Below, piece after piece: positions 16,609-26,700 of a stretch of DNA of 64,000 nt (positions are counted from its first letter, which is position 1; each line of letters opens with the position of its first letter). Under the pieces are notes generated by a model. The model was given only the letters and a program-made list of their open reading frames with translations, was not told the origin of the DNA and did no database searches. The DNA comes from a virus, in IMG/VR virus record IMGVR_UViG_3300025816_000008, positions 1-64,000 of that record. One strand, written 5' to 3'. The position numbers and the translations under genes were made by a program.

Positions 16609-17201
16609 AATATCTCCTTCAATGCAAAATTATAATTGCTGTTAATTTTATAATAGAAAATAGTTTGTAGCGTATTGTTAAATAATACTGGCTTATTAAA
16701 ATATTCAAACTTTCCTAATAGAGGTTTGTTTTTATTTGATTTGCGTTTTTTTAAATAATTACTAAACACTTTAAGAGTTTTATTATGTTCATATATTGTA
16801 AAAAATATAGCTTGTTTGTTTATATTTTTAGCATAATCAAGATGCTGATCTATTACTCCATCTTTATGCCATGTATAATTGTTTGCTATCTGCCGGAATT
16901 CAAACAAAGAATACCGATGCATTAAGATTCTAACGCTATTATTGTGTATTGCAGCGCCAGATATACCAACGATCTGATCGTTAATCTTAATAGCTTCTAT
17001 ACAATCAAAATAAGTTTTATCCCATTTCTTGTTACTAAACTTATAGATCTCCTCGATAAACTTGTTATTATAAAACTTGTTAACAAGTTCGTTATAAGAA
17101 AAATCTATGCTAGCCGATGCGCCTAGTTCATTATAAACCTTATGTCTAAAATGTGTTAGGTCAAAATCCCATTTATCATAATATCTCTCTATTGTTATCA
17201 C
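16605..17201 (-). CDS. GNAT-like acyltransferase (weak)
   Basis: A 198-residue protein with a GTG start that overlaps the upstream TGA as GTGA. CIEAIKINDQIVGISGAAIHNNSVRILMH resembles the beta4-beta5 region of GNAT N-acyltransferases, and FFTIYEHNKTLKVFSNYLKK looks like the later helix, but the acetyl-CoA loop (Q/R-x-x-G-x-G/A) is not clear. The C-terminus is rich in Lys, Asn and Phe. It could be an acyl or acetyl transferase acting with the oxygenases around it, or an unrelated alpha-beta protein. Confidence 0.4.
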   Translation of the reverse strand: MITIERYYDKWDFDLTHFRHKVYNELGASASIDFSYNELVNKFYNNKFIEEIYKFSNKKWDKTYFDCIEAIKINDQIVGISGAAIHNNSVRILMHRYSLFEFRQIANNYTWHKDGVIDQHLDYAKNINKQAIFFTIYEHNKTLKVFSNYLKKRKSNKNKPLLGKFEYFNKPVLFNNTLQTIFYYKINSNYNFALKEIL

Positions 17202-17830
17202 TTTAAATCAGATCTTTTAACTAAGTAATCTCCGTATTTTTCTAAACTTCTTGTTAAAAGATTTTGATGTTTTTCTATATCTATATATCCATTTGTAATT
17301 ATAATAATTCTATCGGATTGAAAATCAACACCATGAACTTGATCAGTGTATGGCATTGCATAGACGTCAGTAGTTTCTGGTAAAATTGGATAAATCCTAT
17401 CTTCGATTTTACTATCTACGCTTTTTGAAACGTATACAGTATTTTTTCTTTCTCCTGATATAACTAGTCTATATGAACTTGGTTCATTTTTCTTTAAATG
17501 ATCAAAAACATCGGGTCTTCTATTTGGATCTTGATAATCGACATGAGGATGAACTACGTCTTTTGATTTCATCATTTTTGCATGGATATAATCAGTAAAA
17601 GGTATATGGTCAATCATCCATTGTTTAAGTTCAGGATATTTTTCTATTATTTCTTGTGTCCATTTATCAGTAGGTTCAAAGTTTTTTGTTTTTTCAAACA
17701 ACCGGATCGCATCCCACCAGCCATAGACAAACTCGGTTTCAAAATTCTTAATTATAGAATGTTTATTAGGAATTAAAGGTAAATCTATCGGAAGAAATGC
17801 AATATCTAAAAAATCTATGTTGTTAGTCAT
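17198..17830 (-). CDS. 2OG/Fe(II) oxygenase-like protein (paralogue of 15276-15884)
   Basis: A 210-residue protein. Predicted ligands are H96-V-D98 in VVHPHVDYQDP, H166 in QVHGVDF and R174 in SDRIIIITNG, the order of Fe(II)/2OG dioxygenases. The N-terminal IDFLDIAFLPIDLP and C-terminal LLTRSLEKYGD match the paralogue two genes downstream, so an ancestral gene was duplicated and then separated by the GNAT-like and oxygenase genes. AAGGA lies 10 nt before the ATG. Confidence 0.65.
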   Translation of the reverse strand: MTNNIDFLDIAFLPIDLPLIPNKHSIIKNFETEFVYGWWDAIRLFEKTKNFEPTDKWTQEIIEKYPELKQWMIDHIPFTDYIHAKMMKSKDVVHPHVDYQDPNRRPDVFDHLKKNEPSSYRLVISGERKNTVYVSKSVDSKIEDRIYPILPETTDVYAMPYTDQVHGVDFQSDRIIIITNGYIDIEKHQNLLTRSLEKYGDYLVKRSDLK

Positions 17831-17836
17831 TTTCGA

Positions 17837-18568
17837 TTAGTCCTTTATATCTAAAACTTCACTAATTACTTCTTGACTATCAATACTAATAATTAAATGA
17901 TCACGCGCTGTCGGCCCGTTATTTACTGCGTAATGTTTATAACCAGGATTAATAAACCACACTGATCCGTCTGCAGGAATATGATATTTTATTTCATTTC
18001 CATCTTTATCAAATCCACCATTATAACACTCTTTATTAGTATCAACTGCGATGTGCAATCTAATGCCGTATTGAGTATCGTAATCGATGTGAGGTTTAAT
18101 ATTGCTTCCAGCTTGTAAACGTGCAAATCGTGTTCTATGTGCTCCATTAAACATGCCGAAAATCTCGCGCATGTATTCAGGAACGTCATCTTTCATTTTA
18201 CGATACCAGCGCTCATCTGCTACAGGGTCACCTTTTGCAATTCTATTGTCCCATACGGTGTTTGATTTTTCTTCGCGCTGGGATAAGTCATACGACTTGT
18301 CAAATTCAACAAGACTTAATTGTTGATAACTAGCATCTTCCCAATTAAGCTCTGTAATACAATCGACGCTTTTTAATTCGTCTTCATTAAAAAACATTTT
18401 TGGTAGTTTAGTATGGGTTTCACACATATGTTGATAATCAAATCCAAGGCCATCCCAGGTTTTACCTTCTGAAAATTGAGCTAACTCATCTTTAAGTCTT
18501 TTAATGTCAATTTGTATATCCAGTTTCTTAAGCACCGGTAATTCATTTCTTTTTTTCCACTTTTTCAT
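17837..18568 (-). CDS. aspartyl/asparaginyl beta-hydroxylase-like 2OG/Fe(II) oxygenase
   Basis: A 243-residue protein with the clearest hydroxylase pattern in the cluster. FARLQAGSNIKPHIDYDTQ gives H160-I-D162, GIRLHIAVDTN is the next strand, DGSVWFINPGYKHYAVNNG gives H212, and TARDHLIISID gives R222. This matches the aspartyl/asparaginyl beta-hydroxylase family (PF05118-type): known members hydroxylate Asp/Asn in proteins or small amino-acid derivatives. The N-terminal 140 residues are charged and of unknown role. GGAG precedes the ATG. It follows the desaturase gene after 21 nt. Confidence 0.8.
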   Translation of the reverse strand: MKKWKKRNELPVLKKLDIQIDIKRLKDELAQFSEGKTWDGLGFDYQHMCETHTKLPKMFFNEDELKSVDCITELNWEDASYQQLSLVEFDKSYDLSQREEKSNTVWDNRIAKGDPVADERWYRKMKDDVPEYMREIFGMFNGAHRTRFARLQAGSNIKPHIDYDTQYGIRLHIAVDTNKECYNGGFDKDGNEIKYHIPADGSVWFINPGYKHYAVNNGPTARDHLIISIDSQEVISEVLDIKD

Positions 18569-18589
18569 TATACATCTCCTATGCGTACG

Positions 18590-19219
18590 TTATTTATTAA
18601 ATAGTTTCTCAGCAAGCCAACCGCCAGTATCAAATTTATGCAGTCTAATTCTTTTCCAATTATCGTGATGGTTTTTATGGTAACCTTCACCCGCAATAAA
18701 TAAATTTAACCAAGGAACGTTTAAAGGACCATTTCCATGTCCAAAAGTGTTTAATAATCCAAAACCAATTTTAGCAAAAATAAAAGGAATTAACGCAAAA
18801 GCAATAAAAAAATACGGAGATATTATATAACTGACTATCCATACTATACACACTATTTTAAACCAATGGTTATGACAAAAAACCAGCTTAGGATTTTTAT
18901 ATAAATCTCGAGCATATTTCGAAGGAATTTTAGGAAGATTCCAAGTAGTAGTTAAAACTTTCCAAAAGCCTACGTATTTTGGAGCATGAGGATCTTTGGG
19001 GCCATCACTATGCTGATGATGCATTCTATGAGATGCTATCCAACCAATAGGAGATTTTATAACTACTATCATTAACATAGCTAATCCAATTGTTTCAAAC
19101 CATCCTGGTACTTTAAATTGTTTATGACAATAGTGACGATGTAGCAGTATACTTGCTGCTAAGTGAGAAATTATTTCACTCCATATTAAACCAATTAATA
19201 TTGCTAATGTTAATTCCAT
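18590..19219 (-). CDS. membrane fatty-acid desaturase, short form
   Basis: A 209-residue protein with His boxes HRHYCH (27-32), HRMHH (64-68) and HKNHH (181-185, GEGYHKNHH). The first hydrophobic segment begins at residue 2, so the usual N-terminal extension is missing; other spans lie at about 42-62 and 122-155. It is more distant from the two other desaturases in this operon and may have a different regiospecificity or substrate. An AAGGA site is present. It is the second gene of the operon, 12 nt after the first. Confidence 0.85.
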   Translation of the reverse strand: MELTLAILIGLIWSEIISHLAASILLHRHYCHKQFKVPGWFETIGLAMLMIVVIKSPIGWIASHRMHHQHSDGPKDPHAPKYVGFWKVLTTTWNLPKIPSKYARDLYKNPKLVFCHNHWFKIVCIVWIVSYIISPYFFIAFALIPFIFAKIGFGLLNTFGHGNGPLNVPWLNLFIAGEGYHKNHHDNWKRIRLHKFDTGGWLAEKLFNK

Positions 19220-19231
19220 TAGTTTATCCTT

Positions 19232-19852
19232 TTAACATCTTTTTAAGTTTTCTAAAATAGAAGTTATGCTATCTTCATTTAGAATAACGTTAAATACTAT
19301 CCAATAACTAGATAATGAAGATGCATTAAATAAAGTATGTTCTTTTAATGTATTTATAAAGTATAAATTACCATGATTCCAGTGTAAGGTTTTGTCACCT
19401 ATCATAAATCTAGTATCAGGCGGGTTACAATTTTCTAAAGGAACTATTAATCTGAATACTTTAACATTTAGTTTGTTTGAATCTCTATGTGCTGGAAAAT
19501 AGCCGCCAGATTCTATTTTTAATACATGAGACCGAAAAATTTTATTTTTCCATGGATCTACGATTAGTTTTAATTCAGGCCATTCAAAAACTGGGGTGGG
19601 AACATTAAAACTAGTTTCTTCCCATGATGTAGAATTTTCAAAGTTATATTCATGAATACTATCTAAATCGGGAATTCCTGTTACGCCACCATCTAAACTA
19701 GTTATGCTTAATCCAAATCTATTATTCTTTTTTCTAGGATTGTATTTAACATAATTAAAATTTTCTTCAGTCCAATTGATAAATTTTTTAGGATTCATTT
19801 TTAATTTAAGTTCTAATTGGTTAGATCCAAATGCTAATAATTTTTCAATCAT
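19232..19852 (-). CDS. 2OG/Fe(II) oxygenase-like protein, first gene of minus-strand operon
   Basis: A 206-residue protein. KIESGGYFPAHRDSNK gives H122-R-D124, KVFRLIVPLENC is the next strand, HWNHGNLYFINTLKEHTLFN gives H172, and SSYWIVFNVI is the final strand, where an Arg would be expected but none is present. The arrangement resembles phage 2OG dioxygenases related to proline/Asp hydroxylases. The predicted sigma70-like promoter lies about 45 nt upstream. The site before its ATG is weak: a GGAG motif lies about 20-25 nt upstream, so the start is less certain; a second Met is at residue 19. Confidence 0.6.
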   Translation of the reverse strand: MIEKLLAFGSNQLELKLKMNPKKFINWTEENFNYVKYNPRKKNNRFGLSITSLDGGVTGIPDLDSIHEYNFENSTSWEETSFNVPTPVFEWPELKLIVDPWKNKIFRSHVLKIESGGYFPAHRDSNKLNVKVFRLIVPLENCNPPDTRFMIGDKTLHWNHGNLYFINTLKEHTLFNASSLSSYWIVFNVILNEDSITSILENLKRC

Positions 19853-19895
19853 TTATATTATTATACCCCCATCTCTCCTTTAAAGAACACTCTTT

Positions 19896-19924
19896 ATTAT
19901 ACCATGATTTTACAGTAATGTAAA
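19896..19924 (-). promoter_or_regulatory. sigma70-like promoter for the minus-strand accessory operon
   Basis: On the minus strand TTTACA (19924-19919), a 17-nt spacer and TATAAT (19901-19896) with a TGG extended -10 just upstream of it. This is the only strong promoter found upstream of the twenty-gene run ending at 6687. The sequence from extended -10 to about +5 (TGGTATAATAAAGAGTG) is nearly the same as the one at 63643-63659. Confidence 0.7.
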
Positions 19925-19927
19925 TAG

Positions 19928-19935
19928 TATAAATA
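19928..19935 (+). promoter_or_regulatory. T4-type late promoter (TATAAATA)
   Basis: An exact TATAAATA in the divergent intergenic region, oriented toward the adhesion module. It lies 82 nt before the first gene, and a second copy lies 47 nt further on, so one of the two may be the main start. Confidence 0.55.
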
Positions 19936-19982
19936 GCATAAACATATTTATCTATAGTTTATGTTAAGTGAGGGCAAAAGGC

Positions 19983-19990
19983 TATAAATA
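19983..19990 (+). promoter_or_regulatory. T4-type late promoter (TATAAATA)
   Basis: An exact TATAAATA 26 nt before the gene at 20017, with the extended GTATAAAC context downstream seen at several sites here. Expected to be read by host polymerase with phage gp55. Confidence 0.75.
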
Positions 19991-20016
19991 GTATAAACCA
20001 ATATTGAGGGGCGGTT

Positions 20017-20406
20017 ATGGCACACTACGAAGATTTATCAATTGACCAGGGAACAGATGTAGTAATTCAGCTTGAACTGTTTAATCCTGATGGTAGTAGA
20101 AAGCAGCTAATTAACTGGGATTCTGACGCTGGCCAATTTGGTGCATTTTATGACATGCGTGGAAAAATCAAAAAAAGTTATAACTCTACTGATTCAGCTG
20201 AAGTATTTTCTTGTACAGCTTTTAATCCAGCTAATCAAGAAAATATTTTACAAATATCATTAACAAATGTACAAACAACCCGTATGAAAGCCGGTAGATA
20301 TGTCTATGATGTCGAATTAGAAGGAATTGATAGTTCAACTGGAATAGGTGTAGTTGAAAGAATATTAGAAGGGAAATTAACACTTTCTCCTCAAGTAACA
20401 ACATAG
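20017..20406 (+). CDS. small virion structural protein, baseplate/fibre adaptor-like
   Basis: A 129-residue protein with GAGGGG before its ATG. The pattern SIDQGTDVVIQLELFNPDGS ... GRYVYDVELEG ... VERILEGKLTLSPQVTT is an immunoglobulin-like beta sandwich seen in small tail proteins of T4-like marine phages, similar to receptor-binding upper-baseplate N-terminal domains. It opens the late adhesion module directly under a late promoter. Exact place in the virion not known. Confidence 0.6.
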   Translation: MAHYEDLSIDQGTDVVIQLELFNPDGSRKQLINWDSDAGQFGAFYDMRGKIKKSYNSTDSAEVFSCTAFNPANQENILQISLTNVQTTRMKAGRYVYDVELEGIDSSTGIGVVERILEGKLTLSPQVTT

Positions 20407-20415
20407 GATAACGAT

Positions 20416-20652
20416 ATGGCAATTAAAATAACATCAAATCGTACAATCGTTAAAAACATTAAAGTTGGAACTCCTCTTCCAGCTATTAAAGAAATTAGAA
20501 TTAGAAATAGCCTTAGAGATGTAAGTGATACTGCAATTGCAGCCGGTCAAATACCAGAAGGAACAATGATTGCATTTGATGCCGCCACTGAATTCTGGAC
20601 CGCAACAAGCCACTTAAAGGCACAAATAATAGATGGTGGAGATACCTTCTAA
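20416..20652 (+). CDS. small virion-associated protein, unknown
   Basis: A 78-residue protein starting MAIKITSNRTIVKNI with a plausible site. It has no recognised domain, but small proteins of this type sit beside the preceding adaptor-like protein in related phages. It ends with AQIIDGGDTF and is followed by a late promoter and the giant fibre gene. Co-transcribed with the gene 9 nt upstream. Confidence 0.5.
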   Translation: MAIKITSNRTIVKNIKVGTPLPAIKEIRIRNSLRDVSDTAIAAGQIPEGTMIAFDAATEFWTATSHLKAQIIDGGDTF

Positions 20653-20656
20653 ACAA

Positions 20657-20664
20657 TATAAATA
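20657..20664 (+). promoter_or_regulatory. T4-type late promoter (TATAAATA) of giant fibre gene
   Basis: An exact TATAAATA 39 nt before the start of the 4427-residue fibre gene and 4 nt after the preceding stop codon. Confidence 0.75.
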
Positions 20665-20703
20665 AGATTAAATAATAAAGCATTTAGATAGGTTGTTTAT
20701 TTC

Positions 20704-23700
20704 ATGGCATCTATAATCCAGATTAAAAGATCAGGCACGGCAACTGCACCGTCAAGTTTAGCACTAGGTGAATTAGCATATTCATATTATGATAGTATCG
20801 CAGGTGGAACATTATATGTTGGTGTGGGACCAGCCGTTGACTCGACTGCAGTTCCGCAAATAGCAACTCGAGTAGCTGCGGTAGGCGGTGAAAAATATAT
20901 GTCTCTCTTGCAGGCGGCAGGAAATCCTGGTATTGCGGTTGGAAATAAATTTCTTCTTCTTGACTCAGAAAAAGCAGTTGATCTATTATACGTTCATGGA
21001 CTAACTGCTGACTCATCTTATATTAAAGATTTAGATGTTGATAGCGCACATTTAAAACGTTTAACTGCAGACTCAGCGTTCATATGGAAATTAGATGTAG
21101 ATAGCGCTCATATTAGAACATTTACAGCTGACTCAGCATACATATTTGATTTAGACGTAGACTCCGCACATATTTCAAGGCTAACGGCTGATTCTGCATA
21201 CATTTCTCAACTCGATGTCGATAGTGCATATATCTCAAGACTTGATGTTGATAGCGGTTATATTAGTCAACTTGATGTAGATTCTGCATTTATTTCTAGA
21301 TTAAAAGGCGATAGTGCGTACATTTCTCAACTTGATGTTGATAGTGCTTATATTTCAAGACTAATGGTTGACTCTGCATATATTAGTCAACTCGACGTAG
21401 ACTCTGCATATATCTCAAGACTAATGGGTGATTCTGCATACATTTCTCAGTTAGATGTTGATAGTGCCTATATTTCTAGATTAAAAGGCGATAGCGCTTA
21501 TATTAGTCAACTCGACGTAGACTCTGCATATATCTCAAGATTAAAAAGTAATAGTGCCTACATCAGTCAACTTGATGTAGATAGCGGGCATTCTTTATAT
21601 CATAGTTTTGGTATTGCACATAGCCCAGAATATCGTGGTCCAGCTACTATTAAAATCGATCCGTATCCGTTTGGTGATATTGCAGGTGATGTTAATATTG
21701 TTGGTAATCTTAATGTGCAAGGTACGACAACATCAATTAATTCAACATCTGTTACGATCGTAGATAAAAACATTGTTGTGGCTGATAATGCCGCTGACTC
21801 TGCATTTGCATCAGGAGCAGGCATTACAGTAGGTGGTCCTGTCCAAGCATCTTTTACCTGGCAGGCTGGAGCTGCCGGAACACAATATGAAAATTATTGG
21901 ACAACAAATAGACTTTTCTATAATAAAGATTTACAAGCCGATTCAGCATATTTTAAATACCTTAAAGCAGATTCTGCTTATGTTGAGTATTTAAAAGTTG
22001 ATAAACTAGATTTAAATGTTCCGGGCGGCGGATTAAAAATAGGCGCTGTTGCACATGTAGGACCTGATTTTTCTTTACAGGGTGATTCTGACTTTTTATA
22101 TGATTCAACTAATGGATTACAGATTGGAGCAACACAAGGAGTAAATAAAGGATTAACTATTTTACCAACCGGTGAAGTTATATCATATGCACCAGCTGTG
22201 TTTGATAAACTCAGAGTTAACTCTTTAGTTCCAGGTTCACTTTTAACTGTAGGATTAAATGACTCAATTCAAGGCGGCGAATTACATTTTGGCGAACATC
22301 AATCTCACTATTACTTTTTAGGTGCCGGCGGTTCTTTTGATGGTCTTATGTCAGCAAGGCAAGTTGCGCAAGACTCTGGATGGAATAGATTTATTGTTCA
22401 TAAATCAACTGGTAATGTTGATGCATCCGGAGTAAAAATTGGATCTTACAAATATAGACCTGAATTAAGAAATAAATTTGATGCTAACTCAGTATATTTC
22501 CCCGATTCAGCTCAAACAAGAGATTTTTATGGTTTAAAAATAAGTGCTTCTCACGCTGAAAAAGACTCACAGGGTAGACACTATTTACAATCTACTTTAC
22601 CTATCAACTATTTTAAAAGTGATATATCAAAAGCAGACGGGGCATCGATTAGAAGATTTCCTGGAGACGGTGTTAATGCTGCAAACGATTCAGATGTATC
22701 GGTTCTGATAAGAGCAATGTCTCTTGAAGATAGCTCTTTATTTGAAGTTCATAAAGATGGTACTATTAACTTCACCGGTTCTCTTATGCAAAACGGAATT
22801 CCGTTTACTGGCGGCGGGCTATTTACGGCTGATAATATAGATAATGCTTATTTTGAGCCAAGAAATTTTACTGCTACATATCAAGCCGGAGGATTTGGTA
22901 GAATAGGTGTAGGAACTACTAGATCTAAAGCACGATTTGAAGTACATGGTGGCCCATTCCAAGTTAAAGGTCCACTTAATACAGAAGCTGGTTATTCTCC
23001 CCAAACTTCAGGCGAGATATCAATGACCAAAGATGCAAGTACTATATATGGTGCTTTAGCTAATTATGATGAAGCTGATATAGATTCAGATAAAGGCTCA
23101 AGGTTTTCATTTATTCCGGGTAAAGCTGCAACTCGCGGTGGACATTTTACAAATCATAATGATTACAGCTGGAATAATATTGGTACTTATTCCGCGGCAT
23201 TTGGCAAAAATGTTAAAGCTGCAGCTGATTTTAGTTTTGTTGTAGGTGATAGTAGTAGCGTTTTCTCCGGTGCTACTAATTCAATTGCTATGGGTCAACG
23301 TAATGTAGTTAAAGGCGGAAATAATGTATTAATAGGAATTGAAAACTCAGATCGAAGTGGCGGCATTGCAACAACAATTGCTATTAATAGTGTTTTGATT
23401 GGCCATAATAATACTACTGCTGGAAACGCAAGCTATATGTTTGGTAAAAACAATATGGCTTTACCATCTGGTAATAGCACATTATTAATTGGCGAAGGAA
23501 ATAAGTCGCTTGGTGGTAATTTTAATAATATAATTGGTATTGATAATACAGCTGACGGAAATTCTTCATTCATATTTGGTTATCAGGATTCGGTCAGCGG
23601 TCTTTTAGCGTTTGCTCTTGGTTATGATAATAAAGTTTCTGGTAATCAATCTTTTGCTATTGGCCATGATCAAATTATTCAGGGAGCTAACTCGTTTGCT

Positions 23701-26700
23701 ATTGGCGGTGGTGGTAAAGTTGTTGCTAATAACAGCATAAATATTAGTTTAAGACCATCAACAGCAACTCCAGGCGCTGGTCAAGATCCGGCTAATACAC
23801 TTCGAAATATTGTAGGCCAAGTTGATGATGAAAATCTTTTAGCTATTCAAGGTGGTAACGTATCGATTGGTAGAGAATCTGATATGTTTAATCCAGCCAC
23901 TCAAGGTGCTGGTAATTTATTTGTTGGTGGCAGTATTCTTTACGGCGGTGAAGTATTTAAATTAAATCCGTTTGGTGGAGCTCCAATCGCCGGCAATCCA
24001 TTTGAAGACGATGGACAATTTATTCTTATGGAAACACCAAGAAATGTTGGTGTTGGAAAAACGGCTCCTAATACAGAGTTTGATATTAGAGGTGATTTCC
24101 AAGTTGATGGAACTACACTATTAACTTATGCATCCACAGATTCTGCTATATTTGATTCTGCTGGGACCTTCCCAGGTAACACATATAATAATATGTTTAT
24201 GTATAGTTCAAGAGCTGGACTTATTAGAGCTGGTAAGGTTTTACTTGATGAGCATGTGAATTCTGACTTAGGAGTCTTCTCTATAGGTATGGGTGAAGAA
24301 CCTTATGCTAGAGGTAAAAACTCTATATCTCTTGGCGAAAAAAATAAAGTTGGACAAAGAAGAAGTCAAGGAAATATAGTACTTAGAGGCACTGCTACCA
24401 CTACACAAGGTAGAAACAGTATTGCTATCGGTAAAGAAAATATTATTTTAACAGATAATAATCTATTCCTTGGCCAAAATAATATTCAAGACTCAATTAA
24501 TAGTGGAACAGATCTTTATACTATAGGTAGAGATAATTTGTTCGGATTAGCAAATGCTTCTACAGTAAGAAGTACAAATAAATCTTATGTAATAGGAACA
24601 AGTAATACTCTTTATACAAATGGAAATCAAAATTTCATATTTGGTGAAAGTAACGAAGTTTTTCATGATAATTTTACTAACAATTATATTATTGGTGCTG
24701 GCTGGAAAGATTCGCATTCAGTTCATAATGTAAATCCACAATATGGTGGGATAACTGGTGGTGGCGCTAAAAATACAACTTTCATCGGTGGAAATGCGTT
24801 TATTCCTACAGGATTAGAAAACGGCATTGTAATTATGAAGCCGGCAATTTTCAACGATTCTGGAACAAGTCTTTTTGATAGTGCTCTTGTTAATAAAGGT
24901 TTAAATAATACCAATATTATGATTGGTAAAACGGCGCAGGTGGCACATGGTAATTCTACAATTTATAATTCTGGCTTTAATAGAAATTATACATTAGATA
25001 TTCACGGTGATGTAAATATTGATAGTGGTGCTACACTTCATATCGGCGGTCTTAATATTAAAGACTTTATTGCTGGAACTGCTCCAACAGTTGTTGTTAC
25101 CGGTGTAATAAAAACTACCCCGGTTAGTACACCCTCTACACAAACATCAGCATTTTCTGTTTCTCAAGCCCTAGCCGCGGTTGTAAACGTACCTGCTGGC
25201 GGGCATTTACTTGGATCACCCGGTGGGGGTGGTACTGCAGCTACGCATCCTGGTGGAGGTGGACCCGGCACTGGATTAGCTGTTAAATTTAGTAATCTTA
25301 CTAATGGATCTAGTGGACCTTCTAGTAGCTTTAATTATACATCTGCTGCCGATAATGTATATTTTGTTCAGGCAGTTGACGCTATTAATTTTAATTTATT
25401 TACTGATAGAGCATGTACTACTGCACTCGATACTCAAAGTGAAAACATATTTGTTCCAAGTGCTGCACCTGCCGGATCATATGAAGTTGTAACAGTTGTA
25501 GCACCCATCTCAGGCGCCGGTGCGGCGTGGGCATTCGATACTACCGGAACAAATTTAACAATTACTACAACAGCACCACATGGATTAACAGTAGGTGATG
25601 GTGTTAGATTATCAGGTATTACTGGTGGAACATTTACAGATCATAATGGAAAAACATATTTTGTTGGACCTGATGCAAATGCTGATGGATTACTAGATGC
25701 TGGTTATACTAATAAATTTGAATTATTTACAGATGATGTATTAACAGTTCCAGTTTTAAGCGCAGATTATACCGGAACTCCAGTTACTACCTCAGCAAAT
25801 TATATTCATGTCATACCTCAACAACAAACTACTTCAAGTGCTAATTTAAATGTTCTAGGTAAATTAACTGTTGGCGATAGCGCTACTGTAGAAGGCTCAG
25901 TTCATTTTAGACAGTCTGTTTCAGGTAGTGTATTTACGATTGGTGATAATCCTGGTACTGGCGAAAGAATGTCATTTGATAGTTTTGTTGTAAGACCAAC
26001 TGGTGGACTTATTCCAATTCTAGAAAATCATTTAGATTCTGCATATGTTCAAGAAAGAGTTTCTATTGATAACTTCTGGGCATTAAAAGGTGGCAATCAG
26101 CTTATTAATCACCAAAGCCCTAGAACAAATCCAATCGTAATTAATAAAAATAATATAGATGCTGATGCTGGTTATGAAGATATCGACGCGGCTGGTAATG
26201 CAAGATGGAAATTCCAGCTTGATATGGATGGTATAGCTAGAATAGATATTCCAGCTGCTTATGCTTCTAGACCAATTGAAGACGTGGCTTCACGTCAAGC
26301 TGCAGTTGATCATAAATCTCCTATTATTACTACATCTAATAATGATAATCCGGTTGCTTGGCCAACTGAAGAATATCTTGCAACGATTGTTACTAATGAT
26401 TATGTAAAAAAGAGAATGAATATTGACTCGGCAGTTATTTCTTCTGTTATTGATTCTGGTTATATGAAAACTATTATTAGTCCTAACTATATTCTTCATC
26501 ATGCTAATGATAGTTCACATTGGAGAAGATCCGCTGATGGTCATACTCTTTATTTTGGTGGCCTTGGATTTAATGCTGATACTCAAGTCGCAATTGGTGC
26601 AGATAGCGCTCCTATTGATCGTCCAGGATCTAGATTATATGTTAGAGGTGATGTAAGAGTTGATTCTGGATTTAGTGCTGGTGGACATAGTATTATTGAA

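Noticed and set aside
19351-19358. TATTTATA (minus-strand TATAAATA) inside the first oxygenase gene
   Set aside because: Internal to the gene, 132 nt before the next start; could be chance, and no second late site supports it.
6687-19852. Bacterial chromosomal contamination as origin of the enzyme island
   Set aside because: Flanks are phage genes on both sides, base composition is similar, overlaps are phage-like and the enzymes are short phage-type versions.
21004-21603. Regular 30-bp repeats as a possible CRISPR array
   Set aside because: The repeats are contiguous, in frame, vary synonymously and have no spacers.
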